This document shows positions 1-14,563 of a stretch of DNA of 64,000 bases, one piece after another. The translations under genes and the position numbers were made by a program. Source of the stretch: Lineolata rhizophorae (lineage: Eukaryota > Ascomycota > Dothideomycetes > Lineolatales > Lineolataceae); assembly GCA_010093515.1 (NCBI GenBank), contig MU001695.1, forward strand, positions 274,157 through 338,156. Direction: 5' to 3'. The notes below the pieces were generated by a model. It did no database searches, had not been told where the DNA came from, and saw nothing but the letters and a program-made list of their open reading frames with translations. Positions within the stretch are counted from its first letter, which is position 1, and each line of letters opens with the position of its first letter.

Positions 1-997
1 CGTCCTCATCGGCAACGATGTTAGTCTCCTCCTGCCGCGGCACCTGAATTTTAGCGCCCGACTTCTTGATGATGTTGTTGATAGTCGCGCCACCCTGGCC
101 GATGATGTGGCCACGGACCGCGGCAGGCACCGGGAATTTGATGGTCTTCTTTTGGTAAAGCTCTCTTGCAGCCTCCTTGAGCGCATCGCGAACCGCTTGC
201 TCCGGCCCAAGGCCCTCGATGACGAGTCTGCCGGCCACTCCCTGCTTCATCTCGAGGTTGGCCTTAGAGCGCCGGTTTATGTCGCGGATGACCTCGGTCA
301 CGGGTCGCTTCATCTGTGCGCGCGGTATCATCATAGACGGGTGAATGACGAGCGTCTCCCTGTAGCGGCCAGGAAGGGTGACGGGAGGCCGCTGCATCCC
401 GGCGCCAACCGGCGCCGGAACGGCGGACGCCGGCGTCGACGCACGGGAAGACGCACCGCTCGGGGTAGTAGCTAGCCCGTTTGCGGCGCCGTTGATGCCG
501 TTTGGTGGGGTAGCCGCAGGAAAGGCGGTAGCGGTCGCGGCGGCCGCGGCGGCAGGGGTGGTGGAACCGGAGGCGGGCTTTTTCGCGCCCCACGCGGGTG
601 GAACGACGGGTGCGCGCGGCTTTGGGGCACCGAGGGTAGGGAAGGCCTCCTCGGACTGCGGGTTAAAGGGCACGGCGTCCTCCTTACGCTTAGCCTTGGC
701 AGCCGCACTGGCGGCTGGCTCTTGGTCTTCTTTCATGGGCTGCTTGCCAGCAGCCTTCTCCGACAACGGCGCGGATTCCTCCTGGGCGCCGGCGCTGGCG
801 TCGCGCTCGACGGGCGCCGGCGCCGGCACCGAGTCATGCAGGTGGGCAGACGGAGGTGGGTGCTTGATGTCTTCTTCATCCTCGACCTCTTCCACCGTGG
901 TGCGATGGGCCTCGTCGGCGCTGTGCTTCTGCATGAGGCGCTGGGCCGGAGTCAATGCTTCGCCCGCGACTGCGGCGGGATCCCCATTGGTCGCCAT
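1..997 (-). CDS. SCP160: SCP160/vigilin-like KH-domain RNA-binding protein (5' part)
   Basis: The frame is open from the ATG at 997 to the window edge (332 codons), so only the N-terminal part is here. After a low-complexity Ala/Pro-rich leader with the segment FNPQSEEAFPTLG, the protein reads LVIHPSMMIPRAQMKRP...EVIRDINRRSKANLEM, followed near the window edge by a KH core with its GxxG loop (GHIIGQGGATINNIIKKSGAKIQVP). This order is that of fungal Scp160, a multi-KH protein that binds polysomal mRNA at the ER; that role is family knowledge. No intron is needed in the visible part. The start is the first ATG of the frame and lies just upstream of a good coding segment. Most KH repeats lie beyond position 1. 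Confidence 0.85.
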   Translation of the reverse strand, partial: MATNGDPAAVAGEALTPAQRLMQKHSADEAHRTTVEEVEDEEDIKHPPPSAHLHDSVPAPAPVERDASAGAQEESAPLSEKAAGKQPMKEDQEPAASAAAKAKRKEDAVPFNPQSEEAFPTLGAPKPRAPVVPPAWGAKKPASGSTTPAAAAAATATAFPAATPPNGINGAANGLATTPSGASSRASTPASAVPAPVGAGMQRPPVTLPGRYRETLVIHPSMMIPRAQMKRPVTEVIRDINRRSKANLEMKQGVAGRLVIEGLGPEQAVRDALKEAARELYQKKTIKFPVPAAVRGHIIGQGGATINNIIKKSGAKIQVPRQEETNIVADED

Positions 998-3900
998 GAT
1001 CGATTCGGAGGTAGATATATTGGAAAATTGAGAGAGTAAGGGGTTACGGTTAACGAGGGGGGTGCGGGCGCCGAGGGACCACGTGGAGGTTGAGCGGCGA
1101 TTGGGAGGAGCGACGACGGGCTAGGCGTTGGGGGGAAAAGTTATTACAGGGGTTCTGGGGTCCCCAATTGCGGAGAGATAAGGAGACCAACACAAATGGG
1201 GAGATGCGCAGCTGATATTATTGTATAGCGGGAGTGAATCCTGGAGATTTGGGGAGAGGTTTGGCGGGTGAGCGTAGGGACACCAAAAGGTATACGTACG
1301 AGAGAGGAGCAACAGGAGACAGGGCGAAGAACTAGGACATGGCCACAACGCCAAGCCAAGAGAGTCACCGGGAGACGGAGAGAGAACTGGGGATGGGCAG
1401 ATGCCCGGCGATTGCAGACCGCAGGCGGACGTGAGAGTAGGTGGGGAGAGGCGTCGGGCGAGGGAGAAAGAGACAGAAAGAGCTCGGAGCGTGCAATTAT
1501 TGCCCGCCGAGAGGCTCGAGCGGTCTTCCGGGGGAATTGTTCTTCCACCCACGCACCTCCCGGCACTCGTGTTTCTCTCCACCACCGGAGCCCGGTTCTG
1601 CACTCCGTCCTGTGCAGTTGCGGCCCCAGCTGTCTGCGCGCCTTTGGAACCGTTCGGTCACCAAGCCAAGCTCTACGAATGCTCCCCGCGGCGTTTACCG
1701 TGGGACTCCGTGGTGGGCTTGGGGGTCGAGTCGTCAAACCAGGTTGGACCTCGCCTTCGACTCGAAGGACTCGTTGCCATATCTCAACAACACCATTGAT
1801 TCAGATGTGATCTTAACAAATAGGGTCCAGTATCTGGTCGAACGTATTTAGAGAATCCTTATACACGGTACGCTAGAAGCTGCATAGATACTACGTAGTA
1901 CATACTCGTAGATACTATGCCATACGTTCGGGGCAATGTCGGCCCGGGGTGGAGTGCGACTTCACCTCGTCTAGCTCTGCCTTTGCACGCATATTGCCGG
2001 AGTTTGAGCGGCCGCCCATCTGGCCGCGCCCGTATCATGTGTGTAAATTCTTTCGGCATCTCCGGCGAGCTAGGACTTGACGCCGTCCAATTGGATGGAT
2101 ACGACGACTTCCGTAGCCGCGACACTGTGATGTGGGATTGGTACCAACGTGCGCGCCTGCGTCGTTGGAACGACGCCGTAGTACTTGCCTTTACGCCGGT
2201 CGCGACTTCGTTGCGGGTGGCGCTAGTCCCCCTTCTACTGTCCTAGTTCAGCAATGGCGCTGGGCGCTTTGGCAGGCGCGTCCCGCATGCGGATTTATTG
2301 CAGGCAACAGGCCCCTCATCTTCGACGCTAAACTCTCCAGCAGACACGCAAGTCAGCCTAGACCATTACTCGACAGTGCACACGGGCCAGGGCGGATACC
2401 GGTTCAACAATGGCCACAGACGCCCTTCGGTTGGGAATGGCCGAGACCTTGGGCACAGAAACCCGCGGATGCCAGTGCCGAACCCGTGGATGGGCAGGCG
2501 CGAGCCGCTGGTCCATACCAGGTTATGGCAGGTTCGTCCCGCAACCGCACACGGCAGGTGCCTATCCATACGTGTCTAGTTAGGTGCCTGCCGGGCCAGG
2601 ACGCTGTGCGATTTTCGCAGCGGCAGCCGTGGCGGAGGAGCCGTCCACCCAGTCTGGCGCACTATATAGATCTTCCGCCACCTCGCATCTCTCTTGCGTT
2701 CCTTTTGATCCGCCGCAACCACTTCGCTTCGGGCCGTCTGTTCCTGAGCCAGAGTGTCTTCGGCACTCACAATATTGTAACTTGAGCAGGTGGGGAAGGG
2801 GAATAGCACTGTTAGCATGTATATAGCTCCTAGCCAGCAGCATCGCACTGAAGTGCGATACTGTGCCACTCTTTTGGCCAAGTTGGTTAGTTGCAGGCTA
2901 CGGCATGCTAGTTCTAACCGGCACCGCAGTCACTTTGGGCTCGCCTTACACCAGGCGACGAGAGATCGTTGTGCGAACCAAATTCCACCCCCAGGAGGGG
3001 CCTCACTTGATTCCGGCGGCGCCAACGCGAGACATCGTTCTCGCACCACATTTTTCTCCTGGTACATTACTGGCAATAGAACGAGCGATTTGGACCTTGA
3101 GACTTTCGAAGAGCGCAACGCGGCTCCACGCAACTCCCCAACCGTCACTGCTACCGAGTTAGACGGCGGAAAGCATGCTCGTGATGTGATCTGAGATGAA
3201 GTTCCGAATCACCACTTCTGTCGGGTCTGATTCCTGGGCTAGGAACCTCTTCACTGATCAGGACCGCGACAAGAATTTTGTCCTTGTCGGCAACCTCGGG
3301 GCTTGGCTTCGTCGCCGTCAGAATGCTCGGGAAGTGGTCTGAGATTCTACCGCCTAGTGCGTCGATGAGGGTTAGTGGCAATGGCTGTTCGTGGAACTGA
3401 GGGCTGGAAAGCGGTTTGGGACATGCATGAAACCTCCGACGGTTAGGCACGCTCCAACATCTATGATGGCTTGATAGCGACTTTGCTTTTCTTGGCATCT
3501 TTCTACAGGAGCATCAGATAGATCTATTCAAAATGGAGTTTCGCAGCAATGGGCCTGTTTTAACAGCATAGCTCTAGGAGTCCATTAGCTGTTGGATCTC
3601 AGACGACTGGATAGATTGACGCCTTTACAAAAGCGGGTAATCTCTAAACCTAATAAGATACTACTAGAAGCCACTCCTGAATAATGGGCTCAAATTCGTG
3701 ATTGGTCAGTCCCTGCGGACAGCTCAATGCTATGTACTCCTCCCGACGTCCGTGCTCTTCCGTACACTTCCCCATGCTGCGTGTTCTTTTCTGTGCTGTG
3801 TACTCTTCCCTGTGCCATGCACTCTGCCATATTCTAAGCGCGCCTCCCAGTACTATATAGTCTTTTCTGTGCTGCGTACTATTCCGTATGTCAAGCCAAT

Positions 3901-4230
3901 GAGGAATGAGAGAGCGAGCGCAGCTCGTAATAACGGGTAGATAGGCATTGTATCTCCATCCTACAACTTGCACTATTAGGTCCGCCCAGCGTATAAGAGC
4001 AAGGCAATTAATACCAACAAGTAATTTCTACCCCTATCTCCTGTCTCGGGATTCTGCAACATGTACTTCAAAAGCGAGCTCAGCAGTGAGCAAGCAGATT
4101 GATTGGTAAAACTAACTACTGACTAAAGGACATCGCCCCGTCGAGGGGGTACCTACATGTATGTCGAAGAGGCCCCAGCTTAAAACCCCCCATCACCCCA
4201 AAACTCAGCCGGCCTTAAGCCCACAGCTCT
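998..4230. other. Intergenic, no gene supported
   Basis: About 3.2 kb. 998-1860 is the 5' flank of SCP160. A TAC/GTA-rich motif cluster lies at 1888-1925. The remainder up to 3500 contains only short open frames without recognisable domains or steady codon use. 3720-3870 holds degenerate copies of a roughly 21-bp unit resembling TGCTGTGTACTCTTCCCTG. I see no RNA gene. Confidence 0.5.
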
Positions 4231-4707
4231 TCAGGACTGCCTCCAAGTATCGGGCCGGATCTCCCGCCAGCGCTGCTCGGCCTCGCACAGCGAACACCAA
4301 ACGTGCTGGCAGTAGGTGCACACGTCATCCTTCTCCAGACAGGCCCGCGCGCACAGGCAACACCACCACACCAGCCACTCCTGCTGCGCCTCGCACTCGG
4401 CGCACTGCTCGTGCTGGCAGTACTCGCACGGGTGCCGCCCCGCCGCGCTGCGGTTCTTGCACTGGCAACAATGCCAGCGCCCGCTGACGGTGCGCCGCTC
4501 CCGCGGCTTGGGTAGCTCGGGAGGGTTGCCGGAATCGGGTTGGCTAGCCGGGTTTGGTTGTTTGGGCGGCTTGGGTTGCTTGGGTTGCTTGGGTTGCTTG
4601 GATTGCTTGGGCGGATTGGGTTGCTTGGGTTGCTTGGGCGGATTGGGTTGCTTGGGTTGCTTGGGCGGATTAGGTTGCTTAGGTTGCTTGGGTGGGTTAG
4701 ATGCCAT
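4231..4707 (-). CDS. Small Cys-rich protein with two zinc-binding-like repeats, paralogue A
   Basis: Single exon, 158 aa. Residues 1-60 are a Lys/Gln/Pro tandem repeat (KQPKQPNPP units). Residues 77-150 carry two copies of WxCCxC-x10-CxxCxHxxCxxC, namely WHCCQC...CEYCQHEQCAEC and WWCCLC...CTYCQHVWCSLC. The Cys/His spacing suggests structural zinc binding (inference). The gene at 6465-6794 has the same two-repeat architecture with identical spacing, so this is a tandem paralogue. There is no signal peptide or membrane segment. A TATAAG-like element lies about 120 nt upstream (near 4825). I do not recognise a named family and assign no function. Conservation of the motif between diverged copies argues that the frame is real. 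Confidence 0.75.
   Translation of the reverse strand: MASNPPKQPKQPNPPKQPKQPNPPKQPKQPNPPKQSKQPKQPKQPKPPKQPNPASQPDSGNPPELPKPRERRTVSGRWHCCQCKNRSAAGRHPCEYCQHEQCAECEAQQEWLVWWCCLCARACLEKDDVCTYCQHVWCSLCEAEQRWREIRPDTWRQS
4558..4700. repeat. In-gene tandem repeat encoding KQPKQPNPP
   Basis: On the + strand this is an array of TTGCTTGGG units (9 bp), grouped into 18- and 27-bp higher units with TTGCTTGGGCGGATTGGG. It encodes the N-terminal Lys-Gln-Pro tail of paralogue A. Every unit length is a multiple of three, so copy-number change keeps the frame. Paralogue B has no such array. Confidence 0.85.
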
Positions 4708-6464
4708 GATGAGAGTTAGGGGTGCGTGTGGAGTTCCAGGCTTGAAGAGAAGTGAAGTGGCCTTGTGTGAGAGGGAGACTTGGGAAGCCCGGTGAACATA
4801 ACTGACGAGTCCTGTGGCGCGATACTTATATTCCCAGAAGGTTGAAATGTTTAGTCGGACAATTATAGATATAAGTTGTTATGTTGACGTTGCGGGGGCT
4901 CAATCCACTTCCTCTAAATAATACTTCTGGTCTTTTATTTTGCTTTTGAACGGACAATGTTTTCTGATTGCCATTTCAACCTGTTCAACGTCAGTACTTC
5001 AGGCCGAGCAAATGATTTGAGGCTGAGGCTGGCGGAACTTGCAAGAGAAGCATCTCCAGAACCAATTCGAGCATACTTTCTCATTTCATGTTGCCGTATG
5101 ATGTCTGCAACATACGGCTTTAATAGACAAAATGTGCTAGGTATAAAGCGCTGAATTACTACAAATTTAGTCTAGAATGCAATGTAAAATCGAGCTACAG
5201 AAGGAATCTGTGCGGCGAGACCTTCGGCGGGGTTTATGTGGCAAACTTTGGCTTTGTATTGAGACAAACACGAACCAACCAGAGCGTGTGCTTTCTGCTC
5301 ATTTCCGTACTCTTCAAGAGCCATCAAGCGATCTGAAAAAAAAAAAAAGCCCTTGGAAAATAAAGAAACTTTCCTTTCTGTTCATGTTTTTGCATGATTC
5401 TATACTTAAGGTAACTTGTATTAGCCATATGCACCATCACAAGCCCTAAACTAGATGGGCATAACTATCACTCACTGCTTATGCGCTAGTTGTTAGACGC
5501 TGACGCTGAAATCCCCATTAACCTAGCCTCTCGAATCTCTCGTCGACTAATCCCTCTTCTCACTGCTCCACCCTCCTAAACCTCTTTTCCACCTCCTTAG
5601 TATCGCGCAAGCGTGTATAGCACGCTCAGTGGAAGTTTGCAGTCCCATACAACGGCACCACCCACATCAGCAGGGTGCGTGCAACTAGTACCCGTAATCG
5701 CAGACGTTAGAGGACAAGGGGCACAGTGGTAACACACCTATTTATTGCTAAGCAGGTGAAGTTAGGGATAGCTTATTCTGGGAAGTGTCGAGACCTAAGC
5801 GGGTTGAAACTTGAGAAGGTGGAGTAGCACATCTCTTCTGTAGGTTTGGGTTTCGCTGTGCATTAGTTGTGCATTTGTGCTCCGTCCTCGATAAGGCCTC
5901 TTTATGGTGGCATAACGGTACCATGTTGGTTCTCTTGAATCATTTTCAGTTCAGCGAGAAAAAAGCCATTCCAAAATAGGTGGCTTTTTAGGAAAGCCGA
6001 TTGCTAGTTCATTGTTTACATCAGATTGTACCCCTTACGCTTTATACCAACCAGGTATCTTTAGTCACTAAAATTGGCTAACAGATCTATTGTAGCATTA
6101 CACAACTACAAGATGCCAATACTTCCTTCGCAGGCAAAAATATGATCATGTAGAAAGGATAATCAAGTAGAGTAGTGCAGAAATGAAGAAGACAAGGGGC
6201 AACTGTATGATGGCACCATATTCGAAACTTATTTCTTTTAACCCCAGAATCTTTTTTCTTTTATTTTCAACATTAAATGAAGCTGAGGTCAGAGCCGCAA
6301 ACAAGAGATTCTAAGAGCAGAGAATCCCAACCAAGCTTCAAATGAGCCAAACAGGCAAGACAAGAACAGGAACCGAATCCCTTCCCGCCCCCCAGCACCC
6401 AGCACCCGCCGCAAAGCCATGTAGAATCCCACATCCCTTCCCCTCAGCCGCCCAACCCACTCCC
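4708..6464. other. AT-rich intergenic DNA
   Basis: About 1.75 kb between the two Cys-rich paralogues. It is clearly richer in A/T and TpA steps than the gene-bearing DNA, with no open frame resembling a gene. This is compatible with RIP-mutated repeat DNA, but no element termini are visible. Confidence 0.5.
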
Positions 6465-6794
6465 TCATTCCGAGACGCCGCCCCTCCTCTGCTTCGCGCC
6501 CTCCCTCTGCCCGCCGCCGTCCGTCCTATGCACGCACTCGAGCCACCGCTCGACCGCCAGGCAGTCGACGCAGTGCATGTGCGCGCAGTGCGCGCAGTAG
6601 TGGTCCGCCTCGGCCGTGTCCCTGTTGCAGGCGCAGCAGCGCCAGGCCTGGCGCGCGCGCGCCGTGTCGCAGGCCCTGCAGTGCGCGTGGCGGCACGCCG
6701 TGCAGCGCGGCTGGGCGGGCCCCGGCCGGTGCGAGCACCGGCAGCAGAACCACTCGGCGCGGATCTCGATGCGGTGCGCCGGAGGGGAGGACAT
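6465..6794 (-). CDS. Small Cys-rich protein with two zinc-binding-like repeats, paralogue B
   Basis: Single exon, 109 aa. Two repeats fit WxCCxC-x10-CxxCxHxxCxxC exactly: WFCCRC...CTACRHAHCRAC and WRCCAC...CAHCAHMHCVDC. A conserved RW pair follows the second repeat (VERWLEC here, EQRWREI in paralogue A). The N-terminus is short (about 12 aa) and lacks the KQP repeat tail of paralogue A. The C-terminal tail is basic and Gly-rich. A TATAAAAT element lies on the coding strand near 6961-6971, about 170 nt upstream of the ATG. Function is unknown; zinc binding is inferred from the Cys/His pattern. No signal peptide. Confidence 0.75.
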   Translation of the reverse strand: MSSPPAHRIEIRAEWFCCRCSHRPGPAQPRCTACRHAHCRACDTARARQAWRCCACNRDTAEADHYCAHCAHMHCVDCLAVERWLECVHRTDGGGQREGAKQRRGGVSE

Positions 6795-8059
6795 GGTTGG
6801 TTGGTTAGTTTTTTTCGAGGGGAAGGGCTGAGACGGGAAGGGGGTGGATGGGATGGCTTCTTGTGCTCACTTTGACTGGAGAAGTGAGTGAGTGAGAAGC
6901 TCGTGATCACCTATCGGTGAGGGAGAGAAGATGACGGGATAGGGGATATTTAAGTAGATATTTTATACTATAATGAATAAACAGTGGTAGGGGATTCTCC
7001 TATAGCATAGTCGGCGAATGTTGAGTTATGGGCCGAATATTGCAGTCATTCGAAAACGACCTGCCAGTCCTTCTCGCAGAACAAATCAGTTCAACCGTTC
7101 AATGCCATTTATCTAGCGACAGGCACTCACAACCCTATCAACGCAGCCCTAACCCTAACCCTAGTCCTAGGTCTAACCAGCATCTCAATCTGAAAGCATA
7201 GCTGAATTCCAATTCGCTACAAACAATTCCCACCTAACCTGTACCTGACACCGAACAGGCAAACAGTTGCTCACGTACTACCGTGTCTACTCGATACATA
7301 CTCCACACACACAAGCCCCCCCCCAACCATCCAATCAAATTTTGCCCCTACCAGCCAACTCCCAAGTCTCTCACCAGAACAAAGAAAACACCAATCATCT
7401 CTCTGCTACAAAACATTCAATTTCGTCCCAACGTAACAGCCACACTAGCTAGCCGTACCTACTACCGCCTTCACCTCCACAACTCCTCCTTTTCTTGCAC
7501 ACCCGATCCCTATCCACACAGCATCCACGCCCCGCTCCAAACAACACTCCTCCTCCTCCCCCCTCCAGCAACCCCCGCCAACGTCCTCCCGATTTTATTC
7601 AGCAACCCCAACGTCCCACAACCGCAACACAAAACCGCAAACAAAACCCTTCCAACCAGCCGAGATAGGAACAGAGTGATGAGTAGCCCATTTCCATCCC
7701 ACTCGCACAGAAGAGCCAGCGAGGATGACAAAAAAAATTACATCAAGTAACCTTTGGCCAGAGAAGGGAGGCAAACCGGAAGGAAAAAGGCGAAAACCGA
7801 CAAAGCCCGCAGTGAGATTACAAGGACAAAAGAAGAAGTTGCATTTACGAGCAACGCCGCCGACCACACGTTTTCTCACGCCCGTCACGTGCCTATCTGT
7901 CCTCTTCACCCTCACTCCAACAAGCAGCCCAGACCAGACCGGACAGGACCGGACCAGACCAGCCCGCCTACAACAATCTCCTCAGCGCCCCCATCCACAC
8001 TCCTCCCTCGTCCCTCTCTAACCCCCCTTCACCCTCCCATTTCCCTAACCCCGCACCCC
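6795..8059. other. Intergenic, strongly G-poor on the + strand
   Basis: This is the 3' flank of HSE1 and the 5' flank of paralogue B. From about 7100 to 8060 the + strand is almost all A, C and T, so the HSE1-sense strand is G/T-rich. This looks like 3' UTR and terminator sequence. No gene is supported. A short telomere-like stretch lies at 7147-7164. Confidence 0.55.
7147..7164. repeat. Short telomere-like CCCTAA stretch
   Basis: Two exact CCCTAA units followed by CCCTAG. It is too short to be a telomere. It could be a telobox-type promoter element or chance. Confidence 0.5.
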
Positions 8060-10913
<2,854 letters not shown>

Positions 10914-13216
10914 ATTGCCAGCCACGCGAGAGCTTGGCCGTGTTGCGCAGCGCTGTGCACGAGGGGGAGCGCCCAGGCTATGTTATGTACGCGGCGGCGC
11001 GGTTTCTCGGTCGAGGGCGTCTTGGTAGGGAGGCAGGCAGGTGAAGCGGATGCAGCCGGGTGCGTGTGGTGGTGTGCACGAGGGTGCTCGGCAGCAGGGC
11101 GGAGACTCCAAGGCGCGTCCGTCTAGGCTGCCACGCTCCACTCCCCTCTAGCAGGTAGGCAGGCACGCGAGTATTCCCTCAGCCGCCACACCAGCGAACC
11201 CCAAGGCGGACGAACGCCCCGGACTCGATTCGCGCGCGGCCGAAGGCTCCCCGCCGGTCGCTCGGCCGGCCGGTCGCTCAGGTCTCTCGTCTCTCTGTCG
11301 GTCCGTCGTCAGCGAGTCTCGCGTGCGGCGGCAACGTCGGCGCCATGGGCGGGCCACGTGTGTAGGTACGTACGTACGGTGCGCGTACCTCGGCGGCCGA
11401 GTAGCTGGCCACGGTGTTCAGGCAGACGGGCGGATGCGAGAGCGGGGAAGGAAGGGTGCAGCAGGGCGCGCGCGGTCGACGTTTCGCCTGTCGCGGAGTG
11501 CGAGGCGGCGACGAGAGTGTGCGGGGTACGGCAGGCAATGAGGGAGTGAGGCCGAGAGGTAGGTTGTGGATAGGTAGGTTGGCAATTAGGTGGCCAGGAC
11601 AGACGACTCGGATGACGATGGCTGCAGCCTGGGGGGCGGAGCTAGTGTGGCAGAAGCTTGCGGCTCGACCTGGTGGCTCTCGGCCCGGGCGCCGGTGCTT
11701 GGGGGCGGGGGAAAGCGACGCCGCGAGGGAAGGGAACGGCAGCCCCGCTTCCCCGGGGCTGCCGCGTGCCTAGCGCTGGCACCGCCACACGTCTGCGCAC
11801 CACGCACTCCTCACCTGCTCCAAGTACCTAGTACCACCACGCATAGGCACAGTACGTAGTGCTTGTATGTAGTGCTCGGACTCACAGCCTATGCCCAAAC
11901 TGCACTTTCCATAACCCCTTTCCATTTCATCCTATCCCACAACAACCAACTAGACCGAGAACTTTGAGCCTTCCCGAGGAAGAGGCACCCTAGTGACTTG
12001 TGAGGCAGCGCGCAGCCCATCGCCCATTGCCGCTCGCGCATGCCCAGTTTGATGCTCTAGTCTACAAGAGCTCTCCATAACCCAGCCATCCGTCCGTCCG
12101 TCCGTCCGCCACTCTCTTGAGCCAGGTTTCATCCTTTGCACCAGCCTGCTCAGCCCAGTTCGAAAGTCCGAGCCTAGAACCAGAACCAGAAAAGAAGAAG
12201 AAAATAAAGGACAACAGGACCAAAGAAAGACGGAGAAAAGAGCTCTAAAAAAGGAGCATAGGAGCCTTTGCCCTCCGGCCTTTCCCCCTTCGTTCCAACC
12301 TAAAAGGGAAATGACAAAAAAAGATCAATAAAAAAAAGGAGAGAGAGGGGGGGGAGGGGGAAAGAAAAGAGTCAGCTGACTCGAACGGAGCAGCCGGCCA
12401 CACAATCATTCATCCCGCAAAGCACTTCCTCCGTCTATGACCCATGGCCAGTCTCCCCAAAGCAAAGCCAATGCACGCGTAGGTAGTAGGTGGGTGTACG
12501 CGAGCAGGCCGCCTTGAACAGCATTCATCATCCCTCCCAATGAGGCAACCAAGCACACCTTCCCGCCACAAACCACCCCCCAGCCGACCCACTTCACCCG
12601 CATCAATCCACCCCAATACCAGCAGCACCGGCCCAACCCTCCCGGCTTTTGTTCGACCCGGGGTCGCGACCGTCACCTGGCTTCCGGGGCGCTTCGCACC
12701 CGAATCGCCCCCTAGCACCTCCAACACACTGCATCTGAGAGACATCCATACCGGGAAAAAAAAGCAAAAAAGAAAAAGACGCAAAAAAAGGAGAAATCAC
12801 ACAAGAGTCACAAAGTATTTTTTTTCAGGTTGCAAGCAAAATAAAAAAAAAGAGAAAAGCAAAGAAAACACACTGCCCAGACAATACCAGAGTCCTCATC
12901 ATAGTAGACCCAGTATCCGGACAAGCAAAAAGCCGCAAAGGAGACAAAAAGGCCAAAAAAAAAGAAACAAAATAAAAAGGGTCTAGGCGCAGGCTTATTC
13001 CATGCAAACTCGAACGCTGTGCGTGTGCCTGTATGTATGCGTGTTTCTTTGTGCGCGCTTGTTCGATCCCGGGCCCCCAGCATGTATGACTCTTCTCAAG
13101 TTCAAAAGGAGACAGAATAAAAAAAAAAGGAAAACCGGAACCAAAAAAAAAAAAAAGAAAAAAGGCCAACACGAGCACCTCTCCCAGCCGACGCTTTCAT
13201 CGCCGTCGCATCGTCC
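10914..13216. other. Intergenic between HSE1 and STE20
   Basis: 10914-11870 is the GC-rich 5' flank of HSE1 and contains TAC/GTA motif clusters at about 11360-11400 and 11825-11875. 12180-13200 is A-rich and G-poor on the + strand with many A-runs, as expected of the STE20 3' flank. I see no supported gene. Confidence 0.5.
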
Positions 13217-14528
13217 TCACTGCCCCTGCCTCTCCTTCTTCCGGCGCTCCTCGGCGCGGGCCAGGCGCGCGGCGCGCACCAGCGGCGCCAACGTCGCGAG
13301 CGGATCCGCCGTCTGGATGAAAGGATGCTGTGCGCGCGGAGAAGACGTCTTCGTCAGCAACGCGGGACCGAGCTAGCAGCAGGCACGGGATTAAAGGGGG
13401 GGGGGGGTTTGGGGCAACACTCACGGTCAACAAATCATGCGCGCTCGCCCTCTTCTCCGGGTCCACTTTGAGCGCAAAGTACAAAAAGTCCTTGAAGCAG
13501 GCGGTGAGGTTGAACTCCTCCTTGATCTGGGGAGTGCCGTTGGTGGCGATGAGCCAGAGGGCGCGCAGCGGGCTCTCGTTCAGGTACGGCGGCTCGCCCT
13601 CGATCATCTCGATGGCCATGATGCCGAGCGACCAGATGTCCACCTTGCGGCCGTACTCCTTGCGCGTCACCACCTCGGGCGCCATCCAGTAGGGCGTGCC
13701 GACCATGGTGGTGCGCTTCGTCTGCGACTCGTTGATCTGGGCGCAGAAGCCGAAGTCGGCTGTGCGAAACGTTAGCTTTTCTGTTGGAGAACCAAAAAAA
13801 AAAAAGAAAAAAAAATTTACGACGACTACTTACTCAGCTTGATATTCCCCTCCATAGACAACAGCACATTATCCGACTTGATATCGCGATGGATGACGCC
13901 TTTGGAATGCAGATGCTGGAGCCCGTTCAGCGTCTCGCGACAGACGGCCGCGATCTGGGCCTCGCTCATGACGTTGAACGTGACCACGTCCGTCAGGCTC
14001 CCGCCCTCCATGTACTCCATCACCACCCACAGGTCCCCGCGCACCAGGTAGCTGTCCATGTAGTTGACAATGTTCTTGTGCTTGCTCTCCTTCATCACCA
14101 GGATCTCGTTGATGATGAGGTCCTTCTTTGGCTGCTGGTCCAGGTTCATTTGCTTGATGGCCACGCACTTGTTGGTGCCCACCTCGTACGCCGTGAAGAC
14201 GCCCCCCGACGCACCCTGCCCGATCTTGTTCAAGTTCCGATACCGCGTCGTCGGGTCCTCGGGCGTGCAGATGGCCTGCAACTTGACGATGATGTCGGGC
14301 CCGTCCGTCTGGCGCGGCCGCTGCCGCGCCCGCGGCGCCGGCCCCACCACCGCCCGCGGCGCCTGACCCGGCAGCGGGATGTTCTGCGGATCCGACGCCT
14401 GCGCGAACTGCTGCTGCGGCGTCGGCGGCGACACCTGCGCCGCCATGGGCGGGCCCATCTGCCCCATCTGCTGCTTCTGGCTCCGGCTGCGCTCGAGGCT
14501 GGCCTGGCCATAGGCCGCCGCCTGCTGC

Positions 14529-14563
<35 letters not shown>

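Noticed and set aside
2132-2785. 217-codon open frame on the + strand
   Set aside because: No domain, mixed codon use and overlapping frames of similar quality; probably chance.
3151-3498. 115-codon minus-strand frame considered as a retroelement remnant
   Set aside because: No protease, polymerase or integrase motif could be recognised.
4558-4700. Regular repeats considered as a CRISPR-like array
   Set aside because: Units are contiguous without unique spacers and encode a protein tail in a eukaryote.
13055-13080. GTTCGATCCCGGG, a tRNA B-box look-alike
   Set aside because: The T-stem does not pair and no D-arm lies upstream.
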